DNA of 60,861 nucleotides, taken from the NCBI GenBank assembly GCA_017994635.1, contig JAGOKK010000002.1:1-60861 (forward strand), written 5' to 3'. The notes beneath the pieces were generated by a model, which saw nothing but the letters and a program-made list of their open reading frames with translations, was not told where the DNA came from and did not search any database. The DNA comes from Candidatus Cloacimonadota bacterium (GTDB lineage Bacteria > Cloacimonadota > Cloacimonadia > Cloacimonadales > Cloacimonadaceae). Shown piece after piece: positions 53,189 through 60,861 of this stretch. How positions within the stretch are numbered: position 1 is the stretch's first letter; every line of letters starts with the position of its first letter. A program made the position numbers and the translations under genes.

Positions 53189-54058
53189 ATGAAATTGCAG
53201 TATATCATCATTGCCCTGTTGGCAATCCTGGCCATTATCTTTGGAGTAGTGTGGATGAACGCCTCCAAAAGCAACAAGGAACTTATAAAAAACAACGAAG
53301 AACTAAAACAATTATACGAGAACTCCACTGCCACCATCGGTGAGATTCAAGAAAACCTGGAATCCCTGGATCAAGATCTATCGGGTCAGCTATTTACTCA
53401 GTCTGAAATACCCGGTGCTACCCCTGCCGATCGCCGTGAACGCCTGATCAGTTCCATCGCCAATATGCGTACACAGATCGAAGCAGACAAGAAAAAGATC
53501 GCCGCCCTGGAAGCTCAGCTCGCCAATTCTCAGACCCAGCTCAAAGGCGTGCAGGAAATCGTAGCTCGCCTGAGATCTTCTATCGAGGAGAAAGAGAAGA
53601 TCATGGACGAGTTGCAAACCAAAATGGGCATTCTGAACGAAACCATCGAAGAAGAAAGACGCAAATCACAAATGGAATTGGCGGCTCGCGATCTGAGCCT
53701 TCAAGAGAAAGATGAGGCCCTGTTGCAAGCTGAATATAACGCAAACTTCATCTACTATGTGGTCGGAACCCGTTCGCAGCTCCTCGAACAGGGAATCATT
53801 GACCGTAAGGGCGGAATCCTTGGCATCGGAAGAGTTACAGTAGTGAATAAAACCATTGATACAACGAAATTTACTGAGATAAACCTGCTGGATGATAACA
53901 CCATTTCCTTCCCCGCCACCAAGAAAGGATACAGCGTGCTAAGCAACCATGTGGCCACATCCTATGAAGTAACCAAGGAAGATGGTAGCTTTATGCTTAC
54001 CGTTACTGACCGGGAAAGCTTCCGTAAACAGAAGTTCCTAGTTATTGAATTACTCTAG
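53189..54058 (+). CDS. membrane-anchored coiled-coil protein
   Basis: A 289-aa protein with one N-terminal TM (about 4-24), a long heptad-rich coiled coil (about 27-190, with many E/K/Q/L positions) and a compact C-terminal domain (about 190-289) that begins NFIYYVVGTRSQLLEQGII. The layout resembles periplasmic spacer or adaptor proteins, but the family is not recognised. TTGACA lies at 53128 and AGGAG just before the start. A strong terminator follows the stop, so it is a separate transcript from the ABC gene. Confidence 0.8.
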   Translation: MKLQYIIIALLAILAIIFGVVWMNASKSNKELIKNNEELKQLYENSTATIGEIQENLESLDQDLSGQLFTQSEIPGATPADRRERLISSIANMRTQIEADKKKIAALEAQLANSQTQLKGVQEIVARLRSSIEEKEKIMDELQTKMGILNETIEEERRKSQMELAARDLSLQEKDEALLQAEYNANFIYYVVGTRSQLLEQGIIDRKGGILGIGRVTVVNKTIDTTKFTEINLLDDNTISFPATKKGYSVLSNHVATSYEVTKEDGSFMLTVTDRESFRKQKFLVIELL

Positions 54059-54431
54059 ACATCCATCCAGCTTTGTGATCACCTCACTAGATTACCAAAG
54101 GCGCTTTCGGGCGCCTTTCCTTTTCCACGGCATGTCCATCCCTTTGCGCGCTCGTAAGAGGATAGCATCATTTGGGAGTACGGTCAGAAAGAGTTTCATG
54201 ATAAGCTGATGAATGGACTTTTTTAGTTGACTAAAATTGCTGATCTTCGAGTCTGGGAATTTATGGGAACAGGTTTTATTCGCTGTGAGGATTCTTATGG
54301 AAAGCCATCCAACCTGGCACAGCAACGATTAGTGTAGGACGATGGTGAGTTTTCACCGCTTATCCTTCCGCAGAGCCTGTAGTAATATTATATTGGAATA
54401 CTAAAGATGATATCTGAACCGATGATAAGCC
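54059..54431. other. 373-bp gap between coiled-coil gene and FHA/ABC gene
   Basis: Apart from the terminator at 54097 nothing gene-like is seen. An open minus-strand frame (54092-54325) has a basic KLFLTVLPNDAILLRARKG segment but no ribosome site or family match, and is not called. Confidence 0.45.
54097..54124 (+). terminator. rho-independent terminator after coiled-coil gene
   Basis: AAAGGCGC (54097-54104), loop TTTCGG and GCGCCTTT (54111-54118) with a following CCTTTTCC. It lies 38 bp past the stop. Confidence 0.85.
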
Positions 54432-57400
54432 ATGCCAAAGAGTACCCTGATGCTTAGGATTCCTGCACAAAAGAGTGGGCAGGAACGCCTGAAAAAGACC
54501 ATCGACATGGTCACGAGGCTCTATGTATCTGTGCTTAAATCAGATAACGAGATCAGCAGCAACGAAATCAACATCCTGTACACACTTCTCACCAATCTCT
54601 TTTCCCAAGTGGATGTATCCTGGGAAGCTTATGTGCGCCAGATCATTGAGAGCGATTATGACATCAATGAGGTTCTGGACCATTTGGATAAACACCTCTC
54701 GCAGCTCGATAAGATACGACTGATTCAATCTTTGGTAATCATGGCGAAATCCGAAGGTGATTTTGCCATCTCCGAAATAACTGAGATCATGGATTTGGCC
54801 AGGCTGCTACAGCTCTCTACTGATGCCTTTATCCCTTTGATAGATTATTTTGAGACTGGCTCCAAGGTGCAGATCAGCATACCATGCAAGCACCACATCA
54901 GCCATGTGCGTCACTCCGTCTTTTCGGATTATGTGATCTTTGGTAATGGTCCTTACGCAGACATCAGATTTCGTAATGAGTCACTTTTGCCTTATGAGAC
55001 AGCGCTTTTTGCCATCGATAAGCTTTTTTTCCTCAGCATTGGCAATCAAAGCAACGTCCTGGTGGATGGTCAGCCACCTCCGCTGAACTCGGTCATCCTG
55101 CTAGCACCCGAAAGCACTTTGGAATTGGGTGGCAAGGAATTCAGCTCTTCCTGCCTGCAATTGATCTATACAAATCGTGCTCTGGATGACGACATCGTGT
55201 TTCGCAAAACCACTTATGACTTTATTGTGAGCAAGCAGAAACACTGGTTTGCCATTCAGGTGTTTGGCGGCACAGTGGCTTTGAACGGCAAAGAGATGTC
55301 CCACGCCAAGCGTCATGAGATATATTATGACGATCGCCTGCAGATTAAGGGCTATGCTCCCTTTGATCTGAGCATGGTAATCGAAGCCCGTAGCAGCATT
55401 GGCGTGGAGGATTACGTTCCGGCAAAGCTCTACATCTTGATGGAGCGAGACTATGTAAGCATCAGCCGCACCGACGCGGATTTCAGCATTGCCACCATCG
55501 AAATGAAGAACGGGACCTTCTATCTGAATCCACCCCGCAAAGGCTTCCGCATATTTGTGAACCGAAAACAGGTGGTGGATCCCTGCCCGTTGAACCTCAA
55601 TACAGATATTCTCACCATCGAGAAGCGCAACTATCGCATCAATAACTACTATGATCTGGTGGAAACACCCTTTGAAATCCAAAGCATGGTGGTTACTGAT
55701 ATCAAGCATTACTTCGCCGACGGAAAGGTAGCGCTGGATTCGGTGTCATTTGAAGCTCGAAAAGGGCAGATGATCGCGATCATGGGCCAAAGTGGCTGTG
55801 GGAAGTCGACTCTGACCAAGGTGCTTTCTACAGAGATAAGCCCTACCTACGGCCAGATATTGATCGACGGGAAAAACCTGGATGCAAGCATCAATTACTA
55901 TCTTGAATTCCTGGCCTACGCCCCGCAGGAAGACCTGCTATATCCAAATCTCAGTGTATTTGAGAACCTTTATTACCGGCTCAAACTCCGCAATCCCCTC
56001 TTGCCCACCACCAAGCTCATCCAAAAGGTCCAGATCATCATGCAGCAGGTGAATCTCTCGCATCACCGGGATACCATTGTGGGAGAGCAAAGAAGCAAGA
56101 ATCTCAGCGGCGGCGAACGGAAGAGACTGAACATAGCCCTGGAATTGCTCTTTGAGCCTACCATCATCATTTGCGACGAGCCTACCAGCGGGTTATCTTT
56201 CAATGACGCAGAGCAAATCATCGACATCCTCAGTTCCCTTACTCAACAGGGCAAGATCGTGATACTTACTATCCATCAACCCAATAGCAGCATCTTCCGT
56301 AAGTTTGACCGGGTTCTGATGATGGATATGGGCGGGAAACTAGCTTATTATGGACCCCCGCAGGAGGCTTTCGCCTATTTTGATGACGAGCTGAGCCGTT
56401 TGACCCAGCGCAGAAAAGAAATCGAGAAGAAAAGGCAGCTATTGACTTCAGATTATTTCTACGACCTCATCACTTACCCAGAGTTCAATGAGCGTGGTGA
56501 GCCGGTGTATCAACAGATTAATCAAACAGTTCAGATGAAACGGATGTTTCCGCCTGAGTACTGGCGTGACAAGTTCAAACGCAAGGTACTCTTTGAGATG
56601 ATCCAAAGTGAAGCTCCCAATCCTGGTGCTGCTCAGAGTGAATTCAAACAAAAGAAAAGGCATCTGGGGCTAACGGCCCATCTAATCCTGCTGTATACCT
56701 ACATCAGCCGCAGCTTTAAAATGAAGGTGCGCAATCGTACCAATAACCTTATTACATTCCTGGAAGCGCCTCTATTGGGGCTGGTGATATCCTTCATCCT
56801 GCGGCACACCACCACAGAAAGCTATTCATACAGTGAGAATAACAACATCTTCATCTATATCTTTGTGTCGCTGATAGCTTTCATCTTTTTGGGTATGTCA
56901 AACAGTATCGAGGAGATTCTCAGCGAGCGTAAGATCCTACTACGTGAGCGCTTGATGAATCTCAAGCTGAGGTACTATCAGGGCTCCAAATTGCTGACTT
57001 TGAGCTTTTTCAGCCTGATTCAAGCCATCCTCTATCACGTAATCGCAGCGTTGGTCCTGGGGATAGAGGGTCTATCCTTTGTAAGTATTGTGTACTTCTT
57101 TCTAGCTTCGATGATCGGCGTATCCATCGGATTGATGTGCTCTGCCTTTATCAAGGAAAACAGGGCTATCATCAATCTATTGCCCCTGATCCTGATCCCT
57201 CAGATTATCTTTGGCGGTGCAGTGATCGAGTTTGAGCGCATGAACCGCAATCTGAAAATCTATGGGAAGCATCCAATCCCGGAAGTAGTGCAAATGATTC
57301 CCTCGCGCTGGCTCTTTGAAGGACTAGCCACTGCCTATGCCAAGAACACCAAGTTTCACAGAGCTTTGGCCAAGATAGAAAAAAAGGAATTGACATATTT

Positions 57401-57713
57401 ACTGGATTATAAGAATGCTGCTATGTCCTCGGTAGACTTTCAGGAAAAGCGTTCTGAAATTTTTTACGCTAAGAAGGAAGTCGTCGAGCGATGGGATCCA
57501 AACCGCACCCTGAACAGCTATTTGAACGCATCAGTAAGCATGATGGATGGCAGGGTGTTAAACAGCAGTAGAAACGAGTTTCTGGCCAGTATCAAGATAG
57601 TCAAAGATAACAGGCTGAGAACGTGGAACCATAACGCGTTGGTGGTGATCTTGTTTGCCTTAATGATAAACATGGTCACGGCCTTGAAACTGAAGTATTA
57701 TTTTAAAGAATAA
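54432..57713 (+). CDS. TerB-like/FHA/ABCG-type exporter (Rv1747-like)
   Basis: A 1093-aa single-chain half-transporter with unusual sensory parts. Order: an all-helical TerB/DjlA-like domain (about 15-140, SDNEISSNEINILYTLL and AKSEGDFAISEITEIMDL); a first FHA-like beta sandwich (about 150-240, VIFGNGPYADIRF); a second, less clear one (about 245-330); a third (about 335-415, ISRTDADFSIATI); an ABCG ATPase (about 420-680) with Walker A GQSGCGKSTL at 452, signature LSGGERKRL at 558, Walker B IIICDEPTSGLS and H-loop TIHQP; and six TM segments (about 773-1090). M. tuberculosis Rv1747 has two FHA domains read by the kinase PknF (known). Inference: export controlled by phosphothreonine. Start 54432 has no strong ribosome site. 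Confidence 0.9.
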   Translation: MPKSTLMLRIPAQKSGQERLKKTIDMVTRLYVSVLKSDNEISSNEINILYTLLTNLFSQVDVSWEAYVRQIIESDYDINEVLDHLDKHLSQLDKIRLIQSLVIMAKSEGDFAISEITEIMDLARLLQLSTDAFIPLIDYFETGSKVQISIPCKHHISHVRHSVFSDYVIFGNGPYADIRFRNESLLPYETALFAIDKLFFLSIGNQSNVLVDGQPPPLNSVILLAPESTLELGGKEFSSSCLQLIYTNRALDDDIVFRKTTYDFIVSKQKHWFAIQVFGGTVALNGKEMSHAKRHEIYYDDRLQIKGYAPFDLSMVIEARSSIGVEDYVPAKLYILMERDYVSISRTDADFSIATIEMKNGTFYLNPPRKGFRIFVNRKQVVDPCPLNLNTDILTIEKRNYRINNYYDLVETPFEIQSMVVTDIKHYFADGKVALDSVSFEARKGQMIAIMGQSGCGKSTLTKVLSTEISPTYGQILIDGKNLDASINYYLEFLAYAPQEDLLYPNLSVFENLYYRLKLRNPLLPTTKLIQKVQIIMQQVNLSHHRDTIVGEQRSKNLSGGERKRLNIALELLFEPTIIICDEPTSGLSFNDAEQIIDILSSLTQQGKIVILTIHQPNSSIFRKFDRVLMMDMGGKLAYYGPPQEAFAYFDDELSRLTQRRKEIEKKRQLLTSDYFYDLITYPEFNERGEPVYQQINQTVQMKRMFPPEYWRDKFKRKVLFEMIQSEAPNPGAAQSEFKQKKRHLGLTAHLILLYTYISRSFKMKVRNRTNNLITFLEAPLLGLVISFILRHTTTESYSYSENNNIFIYIFVSLIAFIFLGMSNSIEEILSERKILLRERLMNLKLRYYQGSKLLTLSFFSLIQAILYHVIAALVLGIEGLSFVSIVYFFLASMIGVSIGLMCSAFIKENRAIINLLPLILIPQIIFGGAVIEFERMNRNLKIYGKHPIPEVVQMIPSRWLFEGLATAYAKNTKFHRALAKIEKKELTYLLDYKNAAMSSVDFQEKRSEIFYAKKEVVERWDPNRTLNSYLNASVSMMDGRVLNSSRNEFLASIKIVKDNRLRTWNHNALVVILFALMINMVTALKLKYYFKE

Positions 57714-57723
57714 GGAGTGTGAT

Positions 57724-58521
57724 ATGAAGACACGCATCATATTGGCAATATTGCTTTTAACGATGCTTTTTAGCGTTGCCTGCAAGAAGCGGGACAATTC
57801 CAAACCAGATCCCAGCATCGCTGAACAGGTAGTTACATTTGCCCCTCTGCCCTCTTTCAAGGAAGTGTATGAGGTTTTGGACCAATTGCAGACCAAAGAC
57901 ATCTCCGCGGCTGTTCCCAAGGAGTTGTACAAGACCAGTCAAGACGAAATACGCAATGCTTTCTCCCTTGGTCTGCTCACTGCTGATGCAGTTCTGGCCG
58001 CAAAGGGTAGAAACAGCAACAAGCTTAAAGACATTTCCGCGTCCATGATGAATCTCACTTCACTGCTGGCTCTCGAAGCAGAAGTAAACCAATTGGGCGA
58101 CGATCTGAGAACAATGATCGAGAAGCAGCAATGGGAAGAACTGGATGCCGCTCTGGACGCTCATAAAAAGAAAGTGGAAGATAGGCTCTGGGAAAGTGAA
58201 AACTACGATAATTACACCATTATGCTCATGGGTGGGTGGATTGAAGCCGCCAATAGAGTAGCCTGGCTATTGCAACAAAACTACGATGTAGAACGCAGCA
58301 AAGTCCTGGCTCAAAAGGGGACATTCAATCACCTCGTGACCAATATGAAGACTATTGATACTCCTCACTACCTAGCGGACGAAGCCTTCAAAACCAGTAT
58401 TACTCAGTTAGAAGAATTACAGCAAATCATCAATGCCGACACAAACGGCATCTATACCAAGGAACAGATCGACAGCATCATCAAAGGAACTGACGCCATC
58501 AAGGCAACATTCCAAAAGTAA
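57724..58521 (+). CDS. lipoprotein of unknown function, mostly helical
   Basis: A 265-aa protein with a lipoprotein-type signal (LTMLFSVAC, Cys20) and a helical mature part with regular heptad-like leucines and a conserved-looking LFSLGLLTADAVLAAKGRNS region. AAGGAGTG lies just upstream, and the gene begins 10 nt after the ABC exporter, so it is probably its partner. Family not recognised. Confidence 0.78.
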   Translation: MKTRIILAILLLTMLFSVACKKRDNSKPDPSIAEQVVTFAPLPSFKEVYEVLDQLQTKDISAAVPKELYKTSQDEIRNAFSLGLLTADAVLAAKGRNSNKLKDISASMMNLTSLLALEAEVNQLGDDLRTMIEKQQWEELDAALDAHKKKVEDRLWESENYDNYTIMLMGGWIEAANRVAWLLQQNYDVERSKVLAQKGTFNHLVTNMKTIDTPHYLADEAFKTSITQLEELQQIINADTNGIYTKEQIDSIIKGTDAIKATFQK

Positions 58522-58543
58522 TATGCGCATAGCTGATCACATT

Positions 58544-58586
58544 GCAAAGCATAGCCGGGTACCAAGCATAGTCCCGGCTTTGCTTT
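58544..58586 (+). terminator. possible terminator after lipoprotein gene
   Basis: GCAAA (58544-58548) and GCCGGG (58554-58559) pair with CCCGGC (58573-58578) and TTTGC (58579-58583), leaving a 5-nt left bulge. The tail is only TTTAC, so termination may be weak. Confidence 0.45.
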
Positions 58587-58647
58587 ACATCAGCTTTTAC
58601 CACGTAGTACTGACAGTTTAGCTATATCTCCAAGCCAAGGAAGTAGT

Positions 58648-59745
58648 ATGAAACACTGCCTGATAATCTTTTTTTCTATGCTTTGCATTTGTTCGTTGAC
58701 CGCAGAGAATGTCATCCTGAAAGATGTCCTCTGGGACGATGGTAAGGCCTTGGAACTGCATTGGGACTTGCCTTTCATGCCCGATTCTCTATCCCTTAGT
58801 ATCAGCGACCCAGAGGGCAACTTGATCCCAGCCCAGATCGAGCTGGGACAAACCGGAATGCTTCAGATTAGTGATCTGAATCCGGACTTCGAGTACAGTG
58901 CCACGCTAACAGCATACAAGGACGAACAGCCGCTCAGCTATCAAACCACCGGACAAGCGCGAGAACAGTGGTTCTATCTCCATAAGAGCGCGTTTCTTAT
59001 CCTTTTACTGTTGGTCTGTACTGCCATTATCTATTATATAACTGCCGCCAAACGAGGAAAAGACTTTTTTATAAGGCGCATCTCTGGGTTGGATAGCATG
59101 GAAGAAGCGATCGGCAGAGCCACTGAAAAAGGTAAGCCCATCCTCTTTGTCCCTGGGATTGGCGATTTGGATGATATTCAGACCATTGCCAGCCTTACCA
59201 TCCTGAGTCATCTGGCGCAGAGAAGCGCTGAATACAATACCGAACTCATCGTGCCCTGCCGCTTTTCTATGGTACTATCTGCAGCGAGAGAAGTGGTGAA
59301 GGAAGCATACATGAAAGTGGGACGCCTGGATGCCTACAAACCGGATAGCGTCTTTTACCTTACCGACGATCAATTTGGGTATGTGGCAGGCATTGATGGA
59401 ATAATGCTGCGCGAACAGCCTGCAGCGAATTTCTTCCTTGGTTCATTTTACGCGGAATCGCTGATCCTTGCGGAGACAGGGCATTCCACGGGTGCTATCC
59501 AGACGGCTGGTACGGCACAAGCGCATCAACTGCCTTTCTTTGTGGTATCCTGTGATTACACTCTGATCGGAGAAGAGCTTTTTGCTGCTTCCGCATATCT
59601 TTCCCGTGACCCGCAGCAACTCGGCAGCCTGAAGGGACACGATTTTGGTAAACTTCTTGTGATCCTGCTGATCATCGCAGGTGTAATCCTAGAGATAGCT
59701 GGAGTCTCAAATCTGAAAGACTTTATCGCGGGGGCTCTCATATGA
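58648..59745 (+). CDS. membrane protein of unknown function (possibly DUF6754)
   Basis: A 365-aa protein. Signal peptide (1-20), a fibronectin-like periplasmic region (about 22-108), one TM (about 115-135, FLILLLLVCTAIIYYITA), a cytoplasmic domain (about 140-340) with GKPILFVPGIGDLDDIQTI and LIVPCRFSMVLSAAREVVKEA, and a final TM pair region (about 335-360). The cytoplasmic block looks like DUF6754, but I recall this only moderately well. It overlaps the next gene by ATGA. Confidence 0.72.
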   Translation: MKHCLIIFFSMLCICSLTAENVILKDVLWDDGKALELHWDLPFMPDSLSLSISDPEGNLIPAQIELGQTGMLQISDLNPDFEYSATLTAYKDEQPLSYQTTGQAREQWFYLHKSAFLILLLLVCTAIIYYITAAKRGKDFFIRRISGLDSMEEAIGRATEKGKPILFVPGIGDLDDIQTIASLTILSHLAQRSAEYNTELIVPCRFSMVLSAAREVVKEAYMKVGRLDAYKPDSVFYLTDDQFGYVAGIDGIMLREQPAANFFLGSFYAESLILAETGHSTGAIQTAGTAQAHQLPFFVVSCDYTLIGEELFAASAYLSRDPQQLGSLKGHDFGKLLVILLIIAGVILEIAGVSNLKDFIAGALI

Positions 59746-60440
59746 AACGCTCTTTCCCACTCGTATTTGCCTTTATCGTAGGCTTTTTGGTGCTACTGGC
59801 GGAGTTTGTCCCGCATCGTCCCTTCAACCAACTGACATCCACTTTGGAAAACTGGTTTATGATAATCGCCGGCTTTGCAATTCTTTTGGGCCAGATTAGC
59901 CTGATCAGAGTAAACAGCAAGATTATCTCCAATAAGGAACACGACTGGCAGTATCACCTGGCAGGTATGACCAGCTTTGCTCTGATGTTGATCGTAGGAG
60001 TACTTTGGGGAATGCAGGAAGCTCCGGGGATTCTGGGTAGGGGTGAAGACATCGCCCTCTGGATGGGGATGAAACCCTTCGATTATCTCTTTACCTACGC
60101 TTACATGCCTCTGTCGGCGACAGTATTTTCCTTACTTGCATTCTTCATAGCCTCAGCAGCCTATCGGGCCTTTATCATCAGAGGTTTTGAATCCAATCTA
60201 CTGATGATCACTGCCGTCATCGTGATCATAGGACGCACCAGCATCGGCAGTATGCTCACCGGGGGGCTGCCGGAGTCGTGGTCTTTCTGGCATATACCAA
60301 ATCTGGCGGATTTTATCATGGAATACCCCAATACCGCAGCTCAGAGAGCCATCATGATATCTGCGGGGCTGGGGATCATCGGCAGCAGCCTGAGGATCAT
60401 TCTGGGCATCGAGCGCAGCTATCTGGGGGGTGACAAATGA
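59742..60440 (+). CDS. multi-TM membrane protein of unknown function
   Basis: A 232-aa protein with about seven hydrophobic segments and few charged residues between them. It starts with RSFPLVFAFIVGFLVLLAEF and carries VLWGMQEAPGILGRGEDIALW in a central loop. It overlaps both neighbours by ATGA, so the three genes are made together and probably form one membrane complex. Family unknown. Confidence 0.75.
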   Translation: MKRSFPLVFAFIVGFLVLLAEFVPHRPFNQLTSTLENWFMIIAGFAILLGQISLIRVNSKIISNKEHDWQYHLAGMTSFALMLIVGVLWGMQEAPGILGRGEDIALWMGMKPFDYLFTYAYMPLSATVFSLLAFFIASAAYRAFIIRGFESNLLMITAVIVIIGRTSIGSMLTGGLPESWSFWHIPNLADFIMEYPNTAAQRAIMISAGLGIIGSSLRIILGIERSYLGGDK

Positions 60441-60861
60441 AGATCTCCGCAGGCTTGGAACGCAGACTCATATACAGCATCCTGTTCATCGCCGTTGCTC
60501 TTCCGCTCTTGATCCCCATCGGCTGGAAAACTGATATCTCCGGCTACACCCAGATTGCCTATAATCTGGTAGAACAGGCACCCGAAGAAACGATAGCGCT
60601 AATCTCATTCGATTATGATCCATCCACCATGACCGAAGTGCAACCCATGGCAGAAGCTCAAATCGAACATGCTTTCAAGAGAAACCAACGAGTGATAGCC
60701 ACAGCCCTGTGGCCCATGGGAGTTCAGATGGCGGAAGAAGCCTTCAGGAAAGTGCTGCTGGATTATCCTGACAAAGAGTATGGCGTGGATTACGTAAATC
60801 TGGGCTACAAAGTGGGCGGGATGGTCACGATACAGGCCATGGGCCGTGACCTCCGCGAGGT
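60437..60861 (+). CDS. membrane-anchored protein of unknown function (3' truncated)
   Basis: About 141 codons are visible before the window ends. The start ATG overlaps the previous stop (ATGA). An N-terminal TM (about 9-27, LIYSILFIAVALPLLIPIGW) is followed by an extracytoplasmic or cytoplasmic domain with IALISFDYDPSTMTEVQP and NLGYKVGGMVTIQAMG. Function unknown; it is the third member of the unknown cluster. Confidence 0.75.
   Translation, partial: MKISAGLERRLIYSILFIAVALPLLIPIGWKTDISGYTQIAYNLVEQAPEETIALISFDYDPSTMTEVQPMAEAQIEHAFKRNQRVIATALWPMGVQMAEEAFRKVLLDYPDKEYGVDYVNLGYKVGGMVTIQAMGRDLRE

Noticed and set aside
54092-54325. Minus-strand reading frame with a basic segment, perhaps a transposase remnant.
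   Set aside because: No ribosome site, no family match and it overlaps a terminator.

Overview
The window looks like a chromosomal segment of a Gram-negative, anaerobic-type bacterium of the FCB superphylum, most likely Cloacimonadota (inference). The grounds are: secreted multidomain proteins ending in a FlgD-like sorting domain with the NPFNP motif (CDSs at 1434 and 25519), an epimerase-type threonine dehydrogenase, an Nqr/Rnf redox pump, a rubrerythrin-like protein, a Rv1747-like FHA/ABC exporter and moderate GC. There is no rRNA, IS element, phage module or CRISPR array. The accessory content is mostly envelope, secretion and energy genes mixed with core housekeeping genes.

Layout. 1-305: 3' end of an S24 (LexA-type) repressor. 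545-4388 (minus): tRNA-Thr, whose 5' end contains the stop codon of a small exported protein, then a secreted CapA-type phosphoesterase with PKD and sorting domains. 4549-10633 (plus): nitroreductase, then an overlapping run xseA - GHL10 glycoside hydrolase-like protein - flippase - glycosyltransferase. 10820-17554 (minus): response regulator, tRNA-Phe, glmS, a NatA / NatB-CPBP protease-fusion exporter and a long GcvT-family protein. 18128-22457 (plus): a five-gene Nqr/Rnf-like ion pump (B/D, C/G, D/E, E/A and a full NqrF) with no NqrA or RnfC nearby, plus an unknown protein. 22547-29731 (plus): 58-aa zinc-ribbon protein, rsmA, a probable outer-membrane barrel, a zinc carboxypeptidase, a DUF192 lipoprotein and a polysaccharide deacetylase-like lipoprotein.

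29801-43650 (minus) is mainly information processing and envelope: ferredoxin-type aldo/keto reductase, uvrC, murJ, holB, GNAT; then M42 peptidase, cupin; then PASTA protein, rsmB, ruvA, ruvC, yebC and an EF-G-2 type GTPase. 43803-53102 holds a small membrane protein, prepilin peptidase, aminotransferase, asnS, a Gfo/Idh oxidoreductase, threonine dehydrogenase, a frameshifted rubrerythrin-like gene, recO and rqcH. 53189-60861 (plus) holds a membrane-anchored coiled-coil protein, a TerB-like/FHA/ABCG exporter, a lipoprotein and a three-gene unknown membrane cluster cut by the window end.

The most unusual signal is non-coding. Three intergenic elements (17690, 36103, 50210) are each built from six to eight 6-nt boxes spaced exactly 11 nt apart. 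CCCAAA-like boxes fill the left half and TTTGGG-like boxes the right half. Each lies 120-180 bp upstream of a minus-strand start codon; two of those genes (gcvT-like, tdh) belong to threonine/glycine breakdown. Other points worth a second look are the NqrA-less pump, the A7 frameshift in the rubrerythrin gene, the stop codon inside a tRNA, the competing hairpins at 25304-25434 and the palindrome over the xseA promoter.
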